A DNA stretch of 64,000 bases from Nostoc sp. UHCC 0302 (GCF_038096175.1 NZ_CP151099.1:7356001-7420000), one strand, 5' to 3'; counted from the first letter of the stretch, positions 17,829-26,768 are shown. Notes: generated from the sequence alone by a model not told the origin. Numbers and translations are program-made.

Positions 17829-18434
17829 ATGCTAAAAGTTATGCACTCGGCCGCCAACTCAGCCACTCCTAATTCCCAATGGGAGGATTTAATCAAGCTT
17901 CCAGCCCCAAATACAGTCCAATGGGACAATATCAAAACCCAATTAGACTTGGTGCTGTTGGCGCTAGAAACTTTAACTGGCATTGGTTCTGAGGCAATGC
18001 TTTCGGCGGCAACTAATCTTAATTTAGAGTCAAGGGTTCCAGACCGTGTAGCCTTATGGCGGCTACGCCAGTCAAATCCTTTACGTAAAGGTCAAGGAGG
18101 GCGAAAAAAGCTAGATGTAGAAGAAGCGCGATCGCTGGTTCTGATCACTTGCTACCTCGCCAAACAGCACCAAGAACTGATTCGCCGTGCTGTTGGTCTA
18201 TTAGAACAAACGGCGGAAAATAACCGGGAACCTCATCAGGCTGCTTTACTTGGAGATTACATCGATGCTTTCTGCAACACCTACCAAGAGCGAATGGAAG
18301 AGGATGAGCAAATCTCAACGGATTTACTTACCAAATTGGCACTGAAACTGCTTGTAGATTTACTTTTTTACAGTGCCTCTGGTGGACATCGCCGTCTCTG
18401 GCTAGCACTTATAGACCGTTCTACAAAATTTTAG
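17829..18434 (+). CDS. DUF3038-family protein
   Basis: A 201-residue, mostly helical cytoplasmic protein without signal or membrane segments. The central phrase RVALWRLRQSNPLRKGQGGR and the segment VEEARSLVLITCYLAKQHQE match the cyanobacterial DUF3038 family, of unknown function. The next gene is DUF4335, a pairing I recall as conserved in cyanobacteria, which suggests a shared role. The first ATG is used; a second ATG six codons in is also possible. Confidence 0.75.
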   Translation: MLKVMHSAANSATPNSQWEDLIKLPAPNTVQWDNIKTQLDLVLLALETLTGIGSEAMLSAATNLNLESRVPDRVALWRLRQSNPLRKGQGGRKKLDVEEARSLVLITCYLAKQHQELIRRAVGLLEQTAENNREPHQAALLGDYIDAFCNTYQERMEEDEQISTDLLTKLALKLLVDLLFYSASGGHRRLWLALIDRSTKF

Positions 18435-18781
18435 ATTTGAGATTTTTATCCCTTCGGCTTGGTGCAGTTGCTGATCAAGGAAACCTTTAAGACCCTTACG
18501 GGTAAGTGCAGCTATCCCCGCAGGGCTTTACGGCAATTCCTGACGTTGGGAAACCCGCCTATCTCCTAAGCGCTGCCTTACACGCTGGGCTAACGGAAAC
18601 CTCCGCGAACTTCCCTAGACTCACCGCCCCATCAAAATCCCTTTTGGAAAGTTTGCTAGGTCGGAAAATCAACGCTAGTTAGCATACCTGATGGATATAA
18701 GCCTGTCACGGAACTTCTCTAAGCAAACGACTGGCTCAACTTTCCCCAAAATCCCAAATAATAGACCTCGTAGTTTCTGCC
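18435..18781. repeat. Intergenic region with dispersed GC-rich repeat pieces
   Basis: From about 18460 to 18610 the gap is richer in G+C than its surroundings and contains pieces such as GGGAAACCCGCC and CTAACGGAAACCTCCGCG. A GGGAAACCCGCC piece also occurs at 35440-35451. No coding function is supported. The last 120 bp before the DUF4335 gene look like ordinary leader sequence. Confidence 0.55.
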
Positions 18782-20455
18782 ATGCCTATATCAAATTCTG
18801 TTATTCGTCGCTACACACCTCCCACTTGCACCCTAGAAGTCTTGGCGCAAAGTTCGCCTTTGTCTCGTTGGACGGGAAGAACTGTTCTAAAACAGCTCAA
18901 TTTTGAACTTCGGTTCGACGATCCGCGACTACCAGAAGAACGTAGAGTTCTTATTCGAGGCGATCGCGACCAACTTGAAGCTTTATGTGATGCGGTCACA
19001 ATCTACGTACAAGAATTTTTACAGCAATCGCCAGAAAGCTTTTGGGTAACATTCTCCGGCCCCTTAGAGTCAACCGAAGCGCTGGATGACCCAGAAACCA
19101 AAGATTTACAACAATCTTCGCTGTCTACCAAAACATTAAAAGCCCTGAATTCTGAGATACCAAGGGCAAACATCTACTTAGAACCTAGTAGCTATTTAAC
19201 TCATAATTTATTTCTCGGTTCTCTTGCCAATCAGACTTCTGGTTCTGTAATCCAACTCACTCTGCTGCAACTATTCGATTTAGCAAGCGCCTTAGATGAA
19301 TACTCGGCTGATATCATGGCGTTACCAACTCTCAATACCAGCAGTTCAAGTCCGAGACTACCTACTTGGGCCCCAGTTGCCGCAGTGGTAGCATTAGCTC
19401 TAGGTTTAACACCAGTCACTTGGCAATATGCTAATAGCATCAGACAAAAGCAACAGCAGACGGCCAAAACAGCAGCTCCCCAAGAGGCAGAAATTGCTCT
19501 AAACTCTTCACCTTCGCTAGACTTTCCCACACCTCAAACCGGACTGACTCCCCCACCTCCAACAGATTTACAATCATCACTGCCAACTTTAGGTTCTACC
19601 CCTCCACTTCCTACTTCCGCTTTGCCCTCAAGACCCCAGACATTACCTAATTCCACTTTCTCCAACAATTCTCAAATACTTCCAAATTCTAGTTTGCCAA
19701 CGGCTTCTCAAACATCGACCAATTCGAGTCTCTCTGGTAAGTCTCAAATATCTTCTAGTTCCAGTTTGACCACCACTTCCCAAACAGCCCCCAATTCTAA
19801 TCTCTCTAAAGCACCACCATTATTTACAAAAGATGCATTAACTATACCAAGGTCGACAACTCCCACTCTTCCCACCAATCCAGCTACAGCACCTAATCAA
19901 ATCCCAGGGCAGCAAGTTGCTACTCAACCAAATGTAGGGCAGAACCCCTCAGCTTTAAATCCCCAAACAGGAATTGCTCTGGCCCAGAGGCAGAATCTAG
20001 CATCTAGGCAACAAACTAATGATTCTATTGAGAATTCAGTTCCTCCCGTTGGAGATAAACTCTCATTGAATAGCCCTTCTAGAACAGCTGAAAATAATCC
20101 ATTTATCGATAGATTAGGCAATGGAAGCAAACCGCCCTCGCCACCAGAGGTCAGTACTAATGGCACATTATTTGATACACCTCAAATAGCAGAAGCTAGA
20201 GAATACATTAAAAAGCGCTGGCAACCACCAACTGGATTGCGGCAAACATTAGAATATAGTTTGTTACTGGGAATTGACGGCAAAGTTGAACGAATTCTTC
20301 CTCTGAATAAGCCAGCCAGAGAATTCGTTAACGACGCTGGTATCCCTGACATTGGTAAACCATTCGTTTCTGCTAATAGGTACGGTCAAAATGTCAGAAT
20401 TCGAGTTGTTCTAACTCCAGATGGGAAAGTACAAACATTTCCTGAGTCTGAATAA
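18782..20455 (+). CDS. DUF4335-family protein, membrane-anchored
   Basis: A 557-residue protein. Residues 1-180 form a globular DUF4335-type domain (SVIRRYTPPTCTLEV, LIRGDRDQLEALCDAV). One membrane helix follows near 198-218 (APVAAVVALALGLTPV). Then comes a long low-complexity linker rich in Ser, Thr, Pro and Asn (about 240-460), and a conserved C-terminal domain (about 465-557). The linker contains repeated NSSLP/NSNLS-like phrases and probably spans the periplasm or a wide gap. It follows the DUF3038 gene; function is unknown. A hairpin terminator follows. Confidence 0.75.
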   Translation: MPISNSVIRRYTPPTCTLEVLAQSSPLSRWTGRTVLKQLNFELRFDDPRLPEERRVLIRGDRDQLEALCDAVTIYVQEFLQQSPESFWVTFSGPLESTEALDDPETKDLQQSSLSTKTLKALNSEIPRANIYLEPSSYLTHNLFLGSLANQTSGSVIQLTLLQLFDLASALDEYSADIMALPTLNTSSSSPRLPTWAPVAAVVALALGLTPVTWQYANSIRQKQQQTAKTAAPQEAEIALNSSPSLDFPTPQTGLTPPPPTDLQSSLPTLGSTPPLPTSALPSRPQTLPNSTFSNNSQILPNSSLPTASQTSTNSSLSGKSQISSSSSLTTTSQTAPNSNLSKAPPLFTKDALTIPRSTTPTLPTNPATAPNQIPGQQVATQPNVGQNPSALNPQTGIALAQRQNLASRQQTNDSIENSVPPVGDKLSLNSPSRTAENNPFIDRLGNGSKPPSPPEVSTNGTLFDTPQIAEAREYIKKRWQPPTGLRQTLEYSLLLGIDGKVERILPLNKPAREFVNDAGIPDIGKPFVSANRYGQNVRIRVVLTPDGKVQTFPESE

Positions 20456-20485
20456 TTGAATTAAATTGTTTAATGCCATTTGTCA

Positions 20486-20516
20486 AACTGGTACATAGTT
20501 TGTACCAGTTCTTATT
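20486..20516 (+). terminator. Rho-independent-type terminator after DUF4335 gene
   Basis: AACTGGTACA and TGTACCAGTT form a perfect 10-bp stem, followed by CTTATTTG. The T-run is weak, so strength is uncertain. Confidence 0.6.
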
Positions 20517-20641
20517 TGCTTTATGTGCTTTTAAGCTTGCCTTTGTGAGTCCAGTTACCAAACTGGTAGTACTGTTGTTGCGGTTGAATGTACCAATCAA
20601 TACGATCGCAGTTAAATAAAGGAACATAAAAGGTAAAGAAT

Positions 20642-20926
20642 ATGCAATCAGTTGGCCCTCAAAAAGACAGCGCCGCTTGGGTTATTCAAACATGGGCGGC
20701 TTTTGTACTTTCTATTTCTATGACTACCTTTGGTATTGTAAATTTGCCTGTAGATAGCTGGGTAAAAGGTTTTATGGGTATGGGCTTAGCTTTCTCTGTT
20801 GGCTCAACTTTTACTTTGGCAAAAACTAGCAGAGACTTGCACGAAACTAGAAGATTGGCTGCGAGAATTGACGAGGCAAAAGTAGAAAAATTACTCTCAC
20901 AACATGATTCTCTTAATTTAAAATAA
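20642..20926 (+). CDS. YiaAB-type two-helix membrane protein
   Basis: A 94-residue protein with two hydrophobic helices (about 13-37 and 44-66) and a charged C-terminal helix. The WVIQTWAAFVLSISMTTFGI stretch fits the YiaA/YiaB domain, a small inner-membrane family of unknown role. It has its own gap of 186 bp upstream and a strong terminator downstream. Confidence 0.65.
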   Translation: MQSVGPQKDSAAWVIQTWAAFVLSISMTTFGIVNLPVDSWVKGFMGMGLAFSVGSTFTLAKTSRDLHETRRLAARIDEAKVEKLLSQHDSLNLK

Positions 20927-20996
20927 AGATAGTACCTACGGAAAATTCAAAATTAGAATCATTCCCTCATCAAAAGTTAATCATATAACAAAAAAT

Positions 20997-21030
20997 AAAA
21001 GGACTGGTATTACCAGTCCTTTTATATAAT
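20997..21030. terminator. Bidirectional terminator between convergent genes
   Basis: AAAGGACTGGTA and TACCAGTCCTTT form a strong stem with A-run and T-run on the two sides, so it can stop transcription from both the YiaAB-like gene (+) and the ferredoxin operon (-). Confidence 0.85.
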
Positions 21031-21062
21031 TATTTAATTTTTAATTATTTAATTTTTTCGTC

Positions 21063-21521
21063 TTAATAACGGGATTTTTTAGTCTTTAAATTTCGCTTTT
21101 TACGCCGCCGTTCGCTAGCAATAACTGCCTGTTCTACCGGATAACCCACCACAGGAATTACCTGAAATTTGCGCTCTTCTTCTAATTTTTTCAGTTCAGT
21201 GTAATCAACCCAGTGAATGCAATCAACCGGACAAGTGTCAATTGCCTCTTGGATTACTTCCTCCGCGTCCCCATCTTGGCGAATCACACGCGATCGCCCA
21301 TAATCTGCTTCAATATAAAAGGTGTTACGCGCAACATGAGCGCAGTGTTTACAACCAATACAGGTGATTTCATCAACATAAACACCCGTTTGACGCAACA
21401 CCCCGCCCAATTCCGGTTCTAAACCAGAGCGTTCTGGGGCATCCCGTAAGAAACCCCCTAATTCTGGTTCTAAACCGGAGCGGTTGTCTTCTTGTTCCGG
21501 CGACGGCAGAAAATCAGCCAT
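21063..21521 (-). CDS. Ferredoxin-like 4Fe-4S protein with duplicated N-terminal motif
   Basis: A 152-residue iron-sulfur protein. Cys54, Cys57 and Cys60 (CIGCKHC) with Cys97 (TCPVD) make a single 4Fe-4S site of the type also seen in plant DnaJ-ferredoxin fusions. The C-terminus is basic. The N-terminus carries a direct duplication: RSGLEPELGG occurs at 14-23 and again at 31-40, a 17-codon unit. It is the last gene of a DUF2997-Ycf35-ferredoxin operon, and its ATG overlaps the Ycf35 stop by one base (TAATG), implying translational coupling. Its electron partner is unknown. Confidence 0.85.
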   Translation of the reverse strand: MADFLPSPEQEDNRSGLEPELGGFLRDAPERSGLEPELGGVLRQTGVYVDEITCIGCKHCAHVARNTFYIEADYGRSRVIRQDGDAEEVIQEAIDTCPVDCIHWVDYTELKKLEEERKFQVIPVVGYPVEQAVIASERRRKKRNLKTKKSRY

Positions 21522-21907
21522 TACGCACTCCAGCGCTGTACTACTAGGCGAATCGAACCATCTTCATTTTTTTGCTGTTCTGCAACTTGAAAGCCAACAC
21601 GAGCTGTTTCTTTCACAACTGTTTGGTAAGCATAGCGCTGTGTTACTTGGCGCAAAAACCCATCTACAGATAAATTTTGCTGCCAATATTGCAAGTCAGC
21701 CACCAATTCGTATTCCTTGCCATTCCATCTAAAGCCGATGTCATAGCCATTTTCCTGCTCAATAGTCACTTCCGCAGGATGGGTTTGACCGCGATAGCCG
21801 CGTACTTCTTGTGGGCCTGGTTTCCAATCTATGCCCAATTCAGTCAGAGCATCTTTCAAAGAATCAAGGTTACGGATTTGAGTCTTAATTTGGCTAAAGT
21901 GTGACAT
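21521..21907 (-). CDS. ycf35: Ycf35/DUF1257-family protein
   Basis: A 128-residue soluble protein matching the Ycf35 family, which is also encoded on red-algal plastid genomes. Typical phrases are MSHFSQIKTQIRNLDSLKDA, WKPGPQEVRGYRG and FLRQVTQRYAY. Its role is unknown. It lies between a DUF2997 gene (35 bp upstream) and the ferredoxin-like gene (one-base overlap downstream). This is a conserved trio in cyanobacteria as I recall, which hints at a redox or assembly function. Confidence 0.88.
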   Translation of the reverse strand: MSHFSQIKTQIRNLDSLKDALTELGIDWKPGPQEVRGYRGQTHPAEVTIEQENGYDIGFRWNGKEYELVADLQYWQQNLSVDGFLRQVTQRYAYQTVVKETARVGFQVAEQQKNEDGSIRLVVQRWSA

Positions 21908-21942
21908 GGTGGTTATGAATTAATGACAATTATTGTGAAAAC

Positions 21943-22152
21943 TTACCAATCGCTATAAGTAGATTGGGTGTTCGCCACACTAGATTGCTGAACCTTCGCG
22001 GCGAAAAATTCTGAGGTTGGCTCATGAGTAAATACTTGTCCCAGCTGTGCTTCTATTGCTGCTGTAACCTCAGCGCAAGAAGCACCCACAATACCAGTGA
22101 CTTTTTCTTGTACCCGACCGTCTGGATAAATTATGAATTCTAATGTCTCCAT
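21943..22152 (-). CDS. DUF2997-family small protein
   Basis: A 69-residue protein beginning METLEFIIYPDGRVQEKVTG, a DUF2997 pattern, with a Cys in GASCAEV. I chose the ATG at 22152; a TTG at 22164 would add four residues (MAKS) and is less likely because family members begin at METLEF or similar. It is the first gene of the operon with Ycf35 and the ferredoxin-like protein. Function is unknown. Confidence 0.75.
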   Translation of the reverse strand: METLEFIIYPDGRVQEKVTGIVGASCAEVTAAIEAQLGQVFTHEPTSEFFAAKVQQSSVANTQSTYSDW

Positions 22153-22164
22153 GCTCTTTGCCAA

Positions 22165-22714
22165 CCACGATAGTACACTTGAATTGTACTGCTTTAGCAG
22201 AAGGCTATAAATATAGCCATCGGAACATTCTTACTTAGATACAAACTTGCCATTTGTTAACTAATGTTCCATCTTTCAAAATATATATCTCAGAATCTTT
22301 ACAAAACTTATTGATATTATAAGTGTATACGTCTGTCATTAGTTAGTTTCTCTTAACCTCATTAATTAGTCAAGGTGATAATTGAGCTTGCAGGGTAACT
22401 GATAAAAGTCCTAAAAACAAGTATTTGACTAGTATTTTCAATGATTTGCTTTACAAAAATATAAAGTTTATTGAAAAACTTTATTACTATCGTTAGGTTT
22501 ATTCTATTCTTTACAAGTATTACCGAAAGGTAGATATGTAGAGTGGATAGAGCATAATTTAATTCGATTAGTAAGATGTTGGAGTTTGTGATCGCCTTTA
22601 AGGTATACGTCTATATGTGATCGCCTAGCTGCCTTATACCTCTTGAATAACTGAAACCAATATCACACTCGAACCAGCCCTCTTCTTGACGACCATACAA
22701 AGAATAGGCTAGTT
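22165..22714. other. Intergenic region, no gene seen
   Basis: 550 bp of AT-rich DNA between the DUF2997 operon (-) and the RHH gene (+). It has no convincing ORF or RNA gene. Single HIP1-like remnants (GATCGCC) occur near 22590 and 22620. Confidence 0.55.
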
Positions 22715-23305
22715 TTGGTTCAAATATTGGTTCAACTTGTGGGTCAAAATAAGGTGCAAAAAGCAGTGTATGAGATTCTGCAACGTCAGCAAGAATCTGT
22801 GAGGTTCTCCATTACATTGTCAGAAACCGACAACCTTCGCCTTGAAAAGTTCGTTGAACTTATGGGTTTATCGAAAAGTGCTTTCTGTAGTGAGTTGATT
22901 GTCGCTGCCCTAGATGATGTTGAGGAGATGCTTGATACTCCTGATTCAATTAGTAATTTATCTCTTCCTTCCGCTGAGGAATATATAAAAGCGTTCACAG
23001 CTATCAAAGAGAGCCTAACCAAAAAAAACCAAGCTATGTTGAAGAGTCACTATAAAAATGGCTCTACCACGACACCTGAACTAGCTAAAGCAGCCGGTTA
23101 CGCAAACTACCGTGCTGTTAACCTTCAATACGCAAGAATAGGTTATATGCTTGCAGAACAATTGCATTGGTCATTACCCAAACACGCTGATGGGTCTCCA
23201 TTTCCTACTGCTTTTGTAGTTGATTGGAATTTTAATGATGTTTGGTACTGTACTTTGCACCCACAAGTAACTAAAGCACTGAAAATTACGGGTTTGGTGA
23301 GATAA
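22715..23305 (+). CDS. Ribbon-helix-helix protein with a McrA-N-like C-terminal domain
   Basis: I do not recognise the whole protein. The frame opens at TTG 22715 (196 residues), but the true start is uncertain; GTG codons at 22739, 22754 and 22769 are alternatives. Residues about 28-75 (VRFSITLSETDNLRLEKFVE, then MGLSKSAFCSELIVAAL) look like a ribbon-helix-helix DNA-binding fold. The C-terminal half (TTPELAKAAGYANYRAVNLQ, then YARIGYMLAEQL and WYCTLHPQVTKAL) resembles the domain found in front of HNH nucleases in McrA-like proteins. No HNH motif is present. It lies in an accessory block with toxin-antitoxin genes, so a regulatory or defence link is possible but unproven. Confidence 0.5.
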   Translation: MVQILVQLVGQNKVQKAVYEILQRQQESVRFSITLSETDNLRLEKFVELMGLSKSAFCSELIVAALDDVEEMLDTPDSISNLSLPSAEEYIKAFTAIKESLTKKNQAMLKSHYKNGSTTTPELAKAAGYANYRAVNLQYARIGYMLAEQLHWSLPKHADGSPFPTAFVVDWNFNDVWYCTLHPQVTKALKITGLVR

Positions 23306-23487
23306 AAAGCTTTTCACTCAAAATTTAAGTAAAAGACAGCTAACAGGTCATAACGTGAAAATTTTTGGTGTGGCATAAAGTTCGTAACGCAAAAAGCACC
23401 TGAAGACTATCTTCAACAAGTAATATTAAGCGATCGCTAGCCAGCTTATACTTATTTTTGGTTTACTGCACTGAGGTGTTAAATAGT

Positions 23488-23817
23488 TCACTCGGCAAAC
23501 ATATCAGCCAAGGTATCGAGAACTGCTCTTTGCTCGTCGGAACTAATTTTACCCATATGTTTGACCAATCGAGCCTTATCCACTGTACGAATTTGGTCAA
23601 GCACAATCTGCCCATCTTTGCCTTGAAACTGACAAGCTACGCGTGTGGGATATGCTTGTCCCTTTGTAGTCATTGGAGCAATAATTAGGATAGCAATATG
23701 GCAGTTCATCTCGTCTGGCGAAATTATTACACAAGGGCGCGTTTTTTCAATTTCACTGCCAATAGTGGGAGCGAGATTAACTAGGAAAACATCAAAACGC
23801 TTGACTACCATTCCCAT
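23488..23817 (-). CDS. MazF/PemK-family toxin
   Basis: A 109-residue endoribonuclease toxin of the PemK/MazF family, which cuts mRNA at short sequences. Seen are GSEIEKTRPCVIISPDEMN (the core strand with the conserved Arg-Pro), the loop PMTTKGQAYPTRV, and QIRTVDKARLVKHMGKIS. The start is either ATG 23817 or ATG 23811; both overlap the end of the antitoxin gene. It is the last gene of a four-gene run of two toxin-antitoxin pairs. Confidence 0.9.
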   Translation of the reverse strand: MGMVVKRFDVFLVNLAPTIGSEIEKTRPCVIISPDEMNCHIAILIIAPMTTKGQAYPTRVACQFQGKDGQIVLDQIRTVDKARLVKHMGKISSDEQRAVLDTLADMFAE

Positions 23818-24065
23818 TTGACCTGATCCCAGTCTGTTGTGCTTAAGTCATCTAGCAGAATATCATCATGTTGTTCTGCCATTGCAGCAAAAGCTTCATC
23901 CCAGCCAACTCGTAATTGTGGTGCTGCGCGAACAATTAGGTGATTAGCATGAACTTCAATTTCAACCTCTGTATGAATACCACTTTGCTGTAATAGCGGT
24001 TTTGGAATACGAACACCTTGAGAATTGCCAATTTTAACAATTCGGGTTCTAATAGCTGCGCCCAT
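23805..24065 (-). CDS. MazE-type (AbrB/SpoVT fold) antitoxin
   Basis: An 86-residue antitoxin. The N-terminus IRTRIVKIGNSQGVRIPKPL is a classic AbrB/MazE DNA-binding swapped hairpin, and the acidic tail (HDDILLDDLSTTDWDQVKWE) should bind the toxin. It overlaps the MazF gene by 7-13 bp and starts 2 bp after the PIN toxin gene. It probably represses its own operon. Confidence 0.9.
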   Translation of the reverse strand: MGAAIRTRIVKIGNSQGVRIPKPLLQQSGIHTEVEIEVHANHLIVRAAPQLRVGWDEAFAAMAEQHDDILLDDLSTTDWDQVKWEW

Positions 24066-24067
24066 GT

Positions 24068-24478
24068 TTAGATCACTTTAAAAAGTTTAGTAATTACATT
24101 GTATTTACGATTGACGAAAATCGCCAAGTGCAGCATTCTAAGTTGAGTAATCCAACGGAAATCATCTGCATTTCTTGTTATCAAGGTGAGTCCATACACT
24201 AAAGCAGTTCCGGCAATAATTGCATCACCTAAAGTCATTCGTTTCTTTTGTCTCAGAATTACTGCTTGGTTTAATACATCTTGAGATATTGGTAGAACCT
24301 GAGCAACTTGAAAGAATTCCTCAAAATACTGACGTTGTTGCTCTGTAAGTGAATGGTAGCCTAACACTTCTAGGTAACTGAGTGCAGATACCGCAGGTAC
24401 ATACTCAGCAATTAATTCTCTTAGTTTGACGTGTTTTGGTTGAGCAGAATAGATAATAATATTGCTATCGAGTAGCAC
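24068..24478 (-). CDS. PIN-domain toxin (VapC-like)
   Basis: A 136-residue PIN-domain nuclease with acidic residues in LLDSNIIIY (Asp4), SYLEVLGY, TLGDAIIAGTAL and RNADDF, the usual metal-binding set. It starts with GTG at 24478, three bases after the antitoxin stop. The last 20 residues (LHLAIFVNRKYNVITKLFKV) extend past the normal VapC end and may come from an old frameshift. It is coupled to the antitoxin gene at 24482-24736. Confidence 0.85.
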   Translation of the reverse strand: MLLDSNIIIYSAQPKHVKLRELIAEYVPAVSALSYLEVLGYHSLTEQQRQYFEEFFQVAQVLPISQDVLNQAVILRQKKRMTLGDAIIAGTALVYGLTLITRNADDFRWITQLRMLHLAIFVNRKYNVITKLFKVI

Positions 24479-24481
24479 GTT

Positions 24482-24736
24482 TTATCGTCCCGGAAGTGAA
24501 CGGTCTTTACAGGTTTCTTGCTGCCACACAACTGGATCAACATCAGTCATCGCTTGACTTGCAGCAAGATTTTCTAATACTTGAGCCATTCTCCGTCCAC
24601 GAATCTTGTTATCTAAAACTGGTTCCTTTTCTAGGACAGTAACTTGGACTTGGATCAGTTGCTCTCCAAATTCAGGTACTTGATCAATCCACTCTAGACG
24701 ACTTCCCTTCAACCAAGCCCTGAATGTTCTTAGCAT
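24482..24736 (-). CDS. Probable antitoxin of the PIN toxin
   Basis: An 84-residue protein with basic N-terminus (MLRTFRAWLKGSRLEWIDQV) and a helical C-terminus including RRMAQVLENLAASQ. I do not recognise the family with certainty, but size, position and 3-bp spacing before a PIN toxin mark it as the antitoxin. It is the first gene of the run antitoxin-PIN-MazE-MazF, so the promoter for all four probably lies in 24737-24800. Confidence 0.7.
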   Translation of the reverse strand: MLRTFRAWLKGSRLEWIDQVPEFGEQLIQVQVTVLEKEPVLDNKIRGRRMAQVLENLAASQAMTDVDPVVWQQETCKDRSLPGR

Positions 24737-25011
24737 TGTAAGAGCAAATTAATAACTAACTGCAAATGTACCTCATCATAACTTGGCGACGCCTCTACAG
24801 CAGATTACGCTTAAGCATTCCACTGAAGCAAGATATTTCGTTGCCAAATTAGAGAGCGCGATCGCTTTCTTGTAAAAAAACGCATCTCAAAGCCAAAGAA
24901 CCCAGGATAATGAATCATAATTAACCTCTATAGCTTTTAGTCCATTAGCCACAAACCAGAAACTAAGATGGTGAACGCTAAAAGCTTTTAATTCAACTCA
25001 ACAAATTGACT

Positions 25012-26034
25012 ATGAATGCAGAACAACTCAAAAGTTCTAATAATGTCCCGCCAGCAATCCGCGTGGGAGTACTGGGTTTCGGCGGACTAGGACAAGCAGC
25101 CGCCAAGCTACTTGCTGCTAAACGGGAAATGATTTTAGTCGCAGTGGCAGATCAAAAAGGCTACGCTTACGCTGCTGAAGGTTTAAATATTCAAGAATGC
25201 ATTGCAACTTACCAATCCCAAGGTTCAGTAGGTTATTTAGAACCAGTGGGTACATTAACAAATCCTAGTATCCAAGATTTAATTGAAAGCACACAACCTG
25301 TAGATGGGTATTTCCTGGCTTTACCCAACCTACCCAACAACTTTATTCCCTCTGTAGCCCAGCAGTTTATCGAATCTGGTTGGCATGGCGTACTCGTAGA
25401 TGCTATCAAGCGCACTAGTGCTGTAGAACAGCTATTGGCGATGAAAGAAGAACTGCAAGCAGCAGGAATTACCTACATGACAGGATGTGGGGCTACACCT
25501 GGACTGTTAACCGCAGCAGCAGCTTTAGCAGCCCAAAGCTATGCTGAAATTCACAAAGTAGACATTACCTTTGGGGTAGGAATTGCTAACTGGGAAGCTT
25601 ACCGTGCCACTGTTAGGGAAGATATTGGTCATATGCCTGGTTACACAGTGGAAGCTGCTAGAGCAATGACAGATGCCGAAGTAGAAGCATTATTAGATAA
25701 GACTAATGGCGTATTGACCTTAGAAAATATGGAACACGCCGATGATGTAATGTTAGAAGTTGCAGGGATAGTAAGTCGCGATCGCGTTACTGTTGGCGGC
25801 GTAGTCGATACTCGCAATCCTAAAAAGCCTCTCAGCACCAACGTTAAAGTAACAGGACGCACGTTTGAAGGTAAAATTTCCACCCATACCTTCACCCTTG
25901 GAGATGAAACCAGCATGGCAGCTAACGTTTGCGGCCCTGCCTTTGGTTATTTAAAAGCTGGTGTACAACTCCACCAACGCGGTATTTACGGTATATTCAC
26001 TGCTGCCGAAATTATGCCGAGATTTGTGAATTAA
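25012..26034 (+). CDS. Saccharopine-dehydrogenase-like NAD(P)-binding oxidoreductase
   Basis: A 340-residue protein with an N-terminal Rossmann nucleotide-binding loop [16 protein letters not shown] (about 19-34) and a C-terminal catalytic-type domain. A possible active-site stretch is [19 protein letters not shown]. Cyanobacterial homologues are usually labelled saccharopine dehydrogenase-like, but lysine metabolism is not shown here and the substrate is unknown. ATG at 25012 is preferred over a TTG two codons upstream. A strong bidirectional terminator follows. Confidence 0.7.
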   Translation: MNAEQLKSSNNVPPAIRVGVLGFGGLGQAAAKLLAAKREMILVAVADQKGYAYAAEGLNIQECIATYQSQGSVGYLEPVGTLTNPSIQDLIESTQPVDGYFLALPNLPNNFIPSVAQQFIESGWHGVLVDAIKRTSAVEQLLAMKEELQAAGITYMTGCGATPGLLTAAAALAAQSYAEIHKVDITFGVGIANWEAYRATVREDIGHMPGYTVEAARAMTDAEVEALLDKTNGVLTLENMEHADDVMLEVAGIVSRDRVTVGGVVDTRNPKKPLSTNVKVTGRTFEGKISTHTFTLGDETSMAANVCGPAFGYLKAGVQLHQRGIYGIFTAAEIMPRFVN

Positions 26035-26040
26035 GAATGA

Positions 26041-26090
26041 AAAATTAAAAATGCAAAAGAAGAATTTCTCTTGCATTTTTAATTTTAATT
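26041..26090. terminator. Bidirectional terminator, 16-bp perfect stem
   Basis: AAAATTAAAAATGCAA (26041-26056) pairs exactly with TTGCATTTTTAATTTT (26071-26086). A- and T-rich flanks let it serve both the oxidoreductase gene (+) and the convergent gene at 26100-26660 (-). Confidence 0.8.
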
Positions 26091-26099
26091 TTCCTTGGT

Positions 26100-26660
26100 C
26101 TAAGTTGGTGGAAGTTCTGAAGAGCAATAGTCTATAGGATTTTCCTCAACTAACCATTGAGGTGTTTCCAAGACAAATGGAAGTTCTGCTCCCACGAGGC
26201 CCCGCTTGATACGTTCTGATGTTTCGGCAAAAACGACAAACAAGGGGTATATAGTATTCGCTCCCTCGCTCAAAATGTGGTTGTGGCGGGGAGGCATCAA
26301 CCACTCATAGTCTTTATCTAGCCAAACTTGTGTTTGTCGCCAGCGTCCCAATAAGTCAGAAAAATCTTCATGGGGACGATGAATAAAAACTAAAATTTCT
26401 TCTCCAGTTTTGACTTTCCACTCTGGATCGCACATCAAAAATGCTACATCACAGGGTAAACAAGTCGTCTGTGGAGCCGAACTTGCGATGTTGCGAAGAC
26501 GAACAATTGGCAAGGGTATGGTGATGATACTTTCATCTGGACGGCGCAAACTAGGAATTAACTCTAAATATGGTCTGTGTTGCTTCAGTAAGGCGATCGC
26601 AGCCAGATGATTAGTGTACTCTGCCAAGCTCGCTTCGTAGTGAGATTTTTGCACAGGCAT
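26100..26660 (-). CDS. Unrecognised conserved-looking protein
   Basis: A 186-residue soluble protein that I cannot place in a family. It has no signal peptide, membrane helix or known motif. Notable are a Pro-rich block TTCLPCDVAFLMCDPEW with three Cys residues (a CxxC-like pair is absent) and many aromatic residues in the C-terminal half. The codon use looks like that of its neighbours. It lies downstream of pilC on the other side of a repeat, with its own 173-bp gap, and is convergent with the oxidoreductase gene. Confidence 0.6.
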   Translation of the reverse strand: MPVQKSHYEASLAEYTNHLAAIALLKQHRPYLELIPSLRRPDESIITIPLPIVRLRNIASSAPQTTCLPCDVAFLMCDPEWKVKTGEEILVFIHRPHEDFSDLLGRWRQTQVWLDKDYEWLMPPRHNHILSEGANTIYPLFVVFAETSERIKRGLVGAELPFVLETPQWLVEENPIDYCSSELPPT

Positions 26661-26768
26661 AGCTAATTAAATTAGTTAAGAGTTAGCAGTGAAAAGTTAA
26701 GAATAAAAACAATTAATTAGGAGTTATAAATTAGGACTAAAGAGTTTCAATTCCTAACTCCTAACTCC

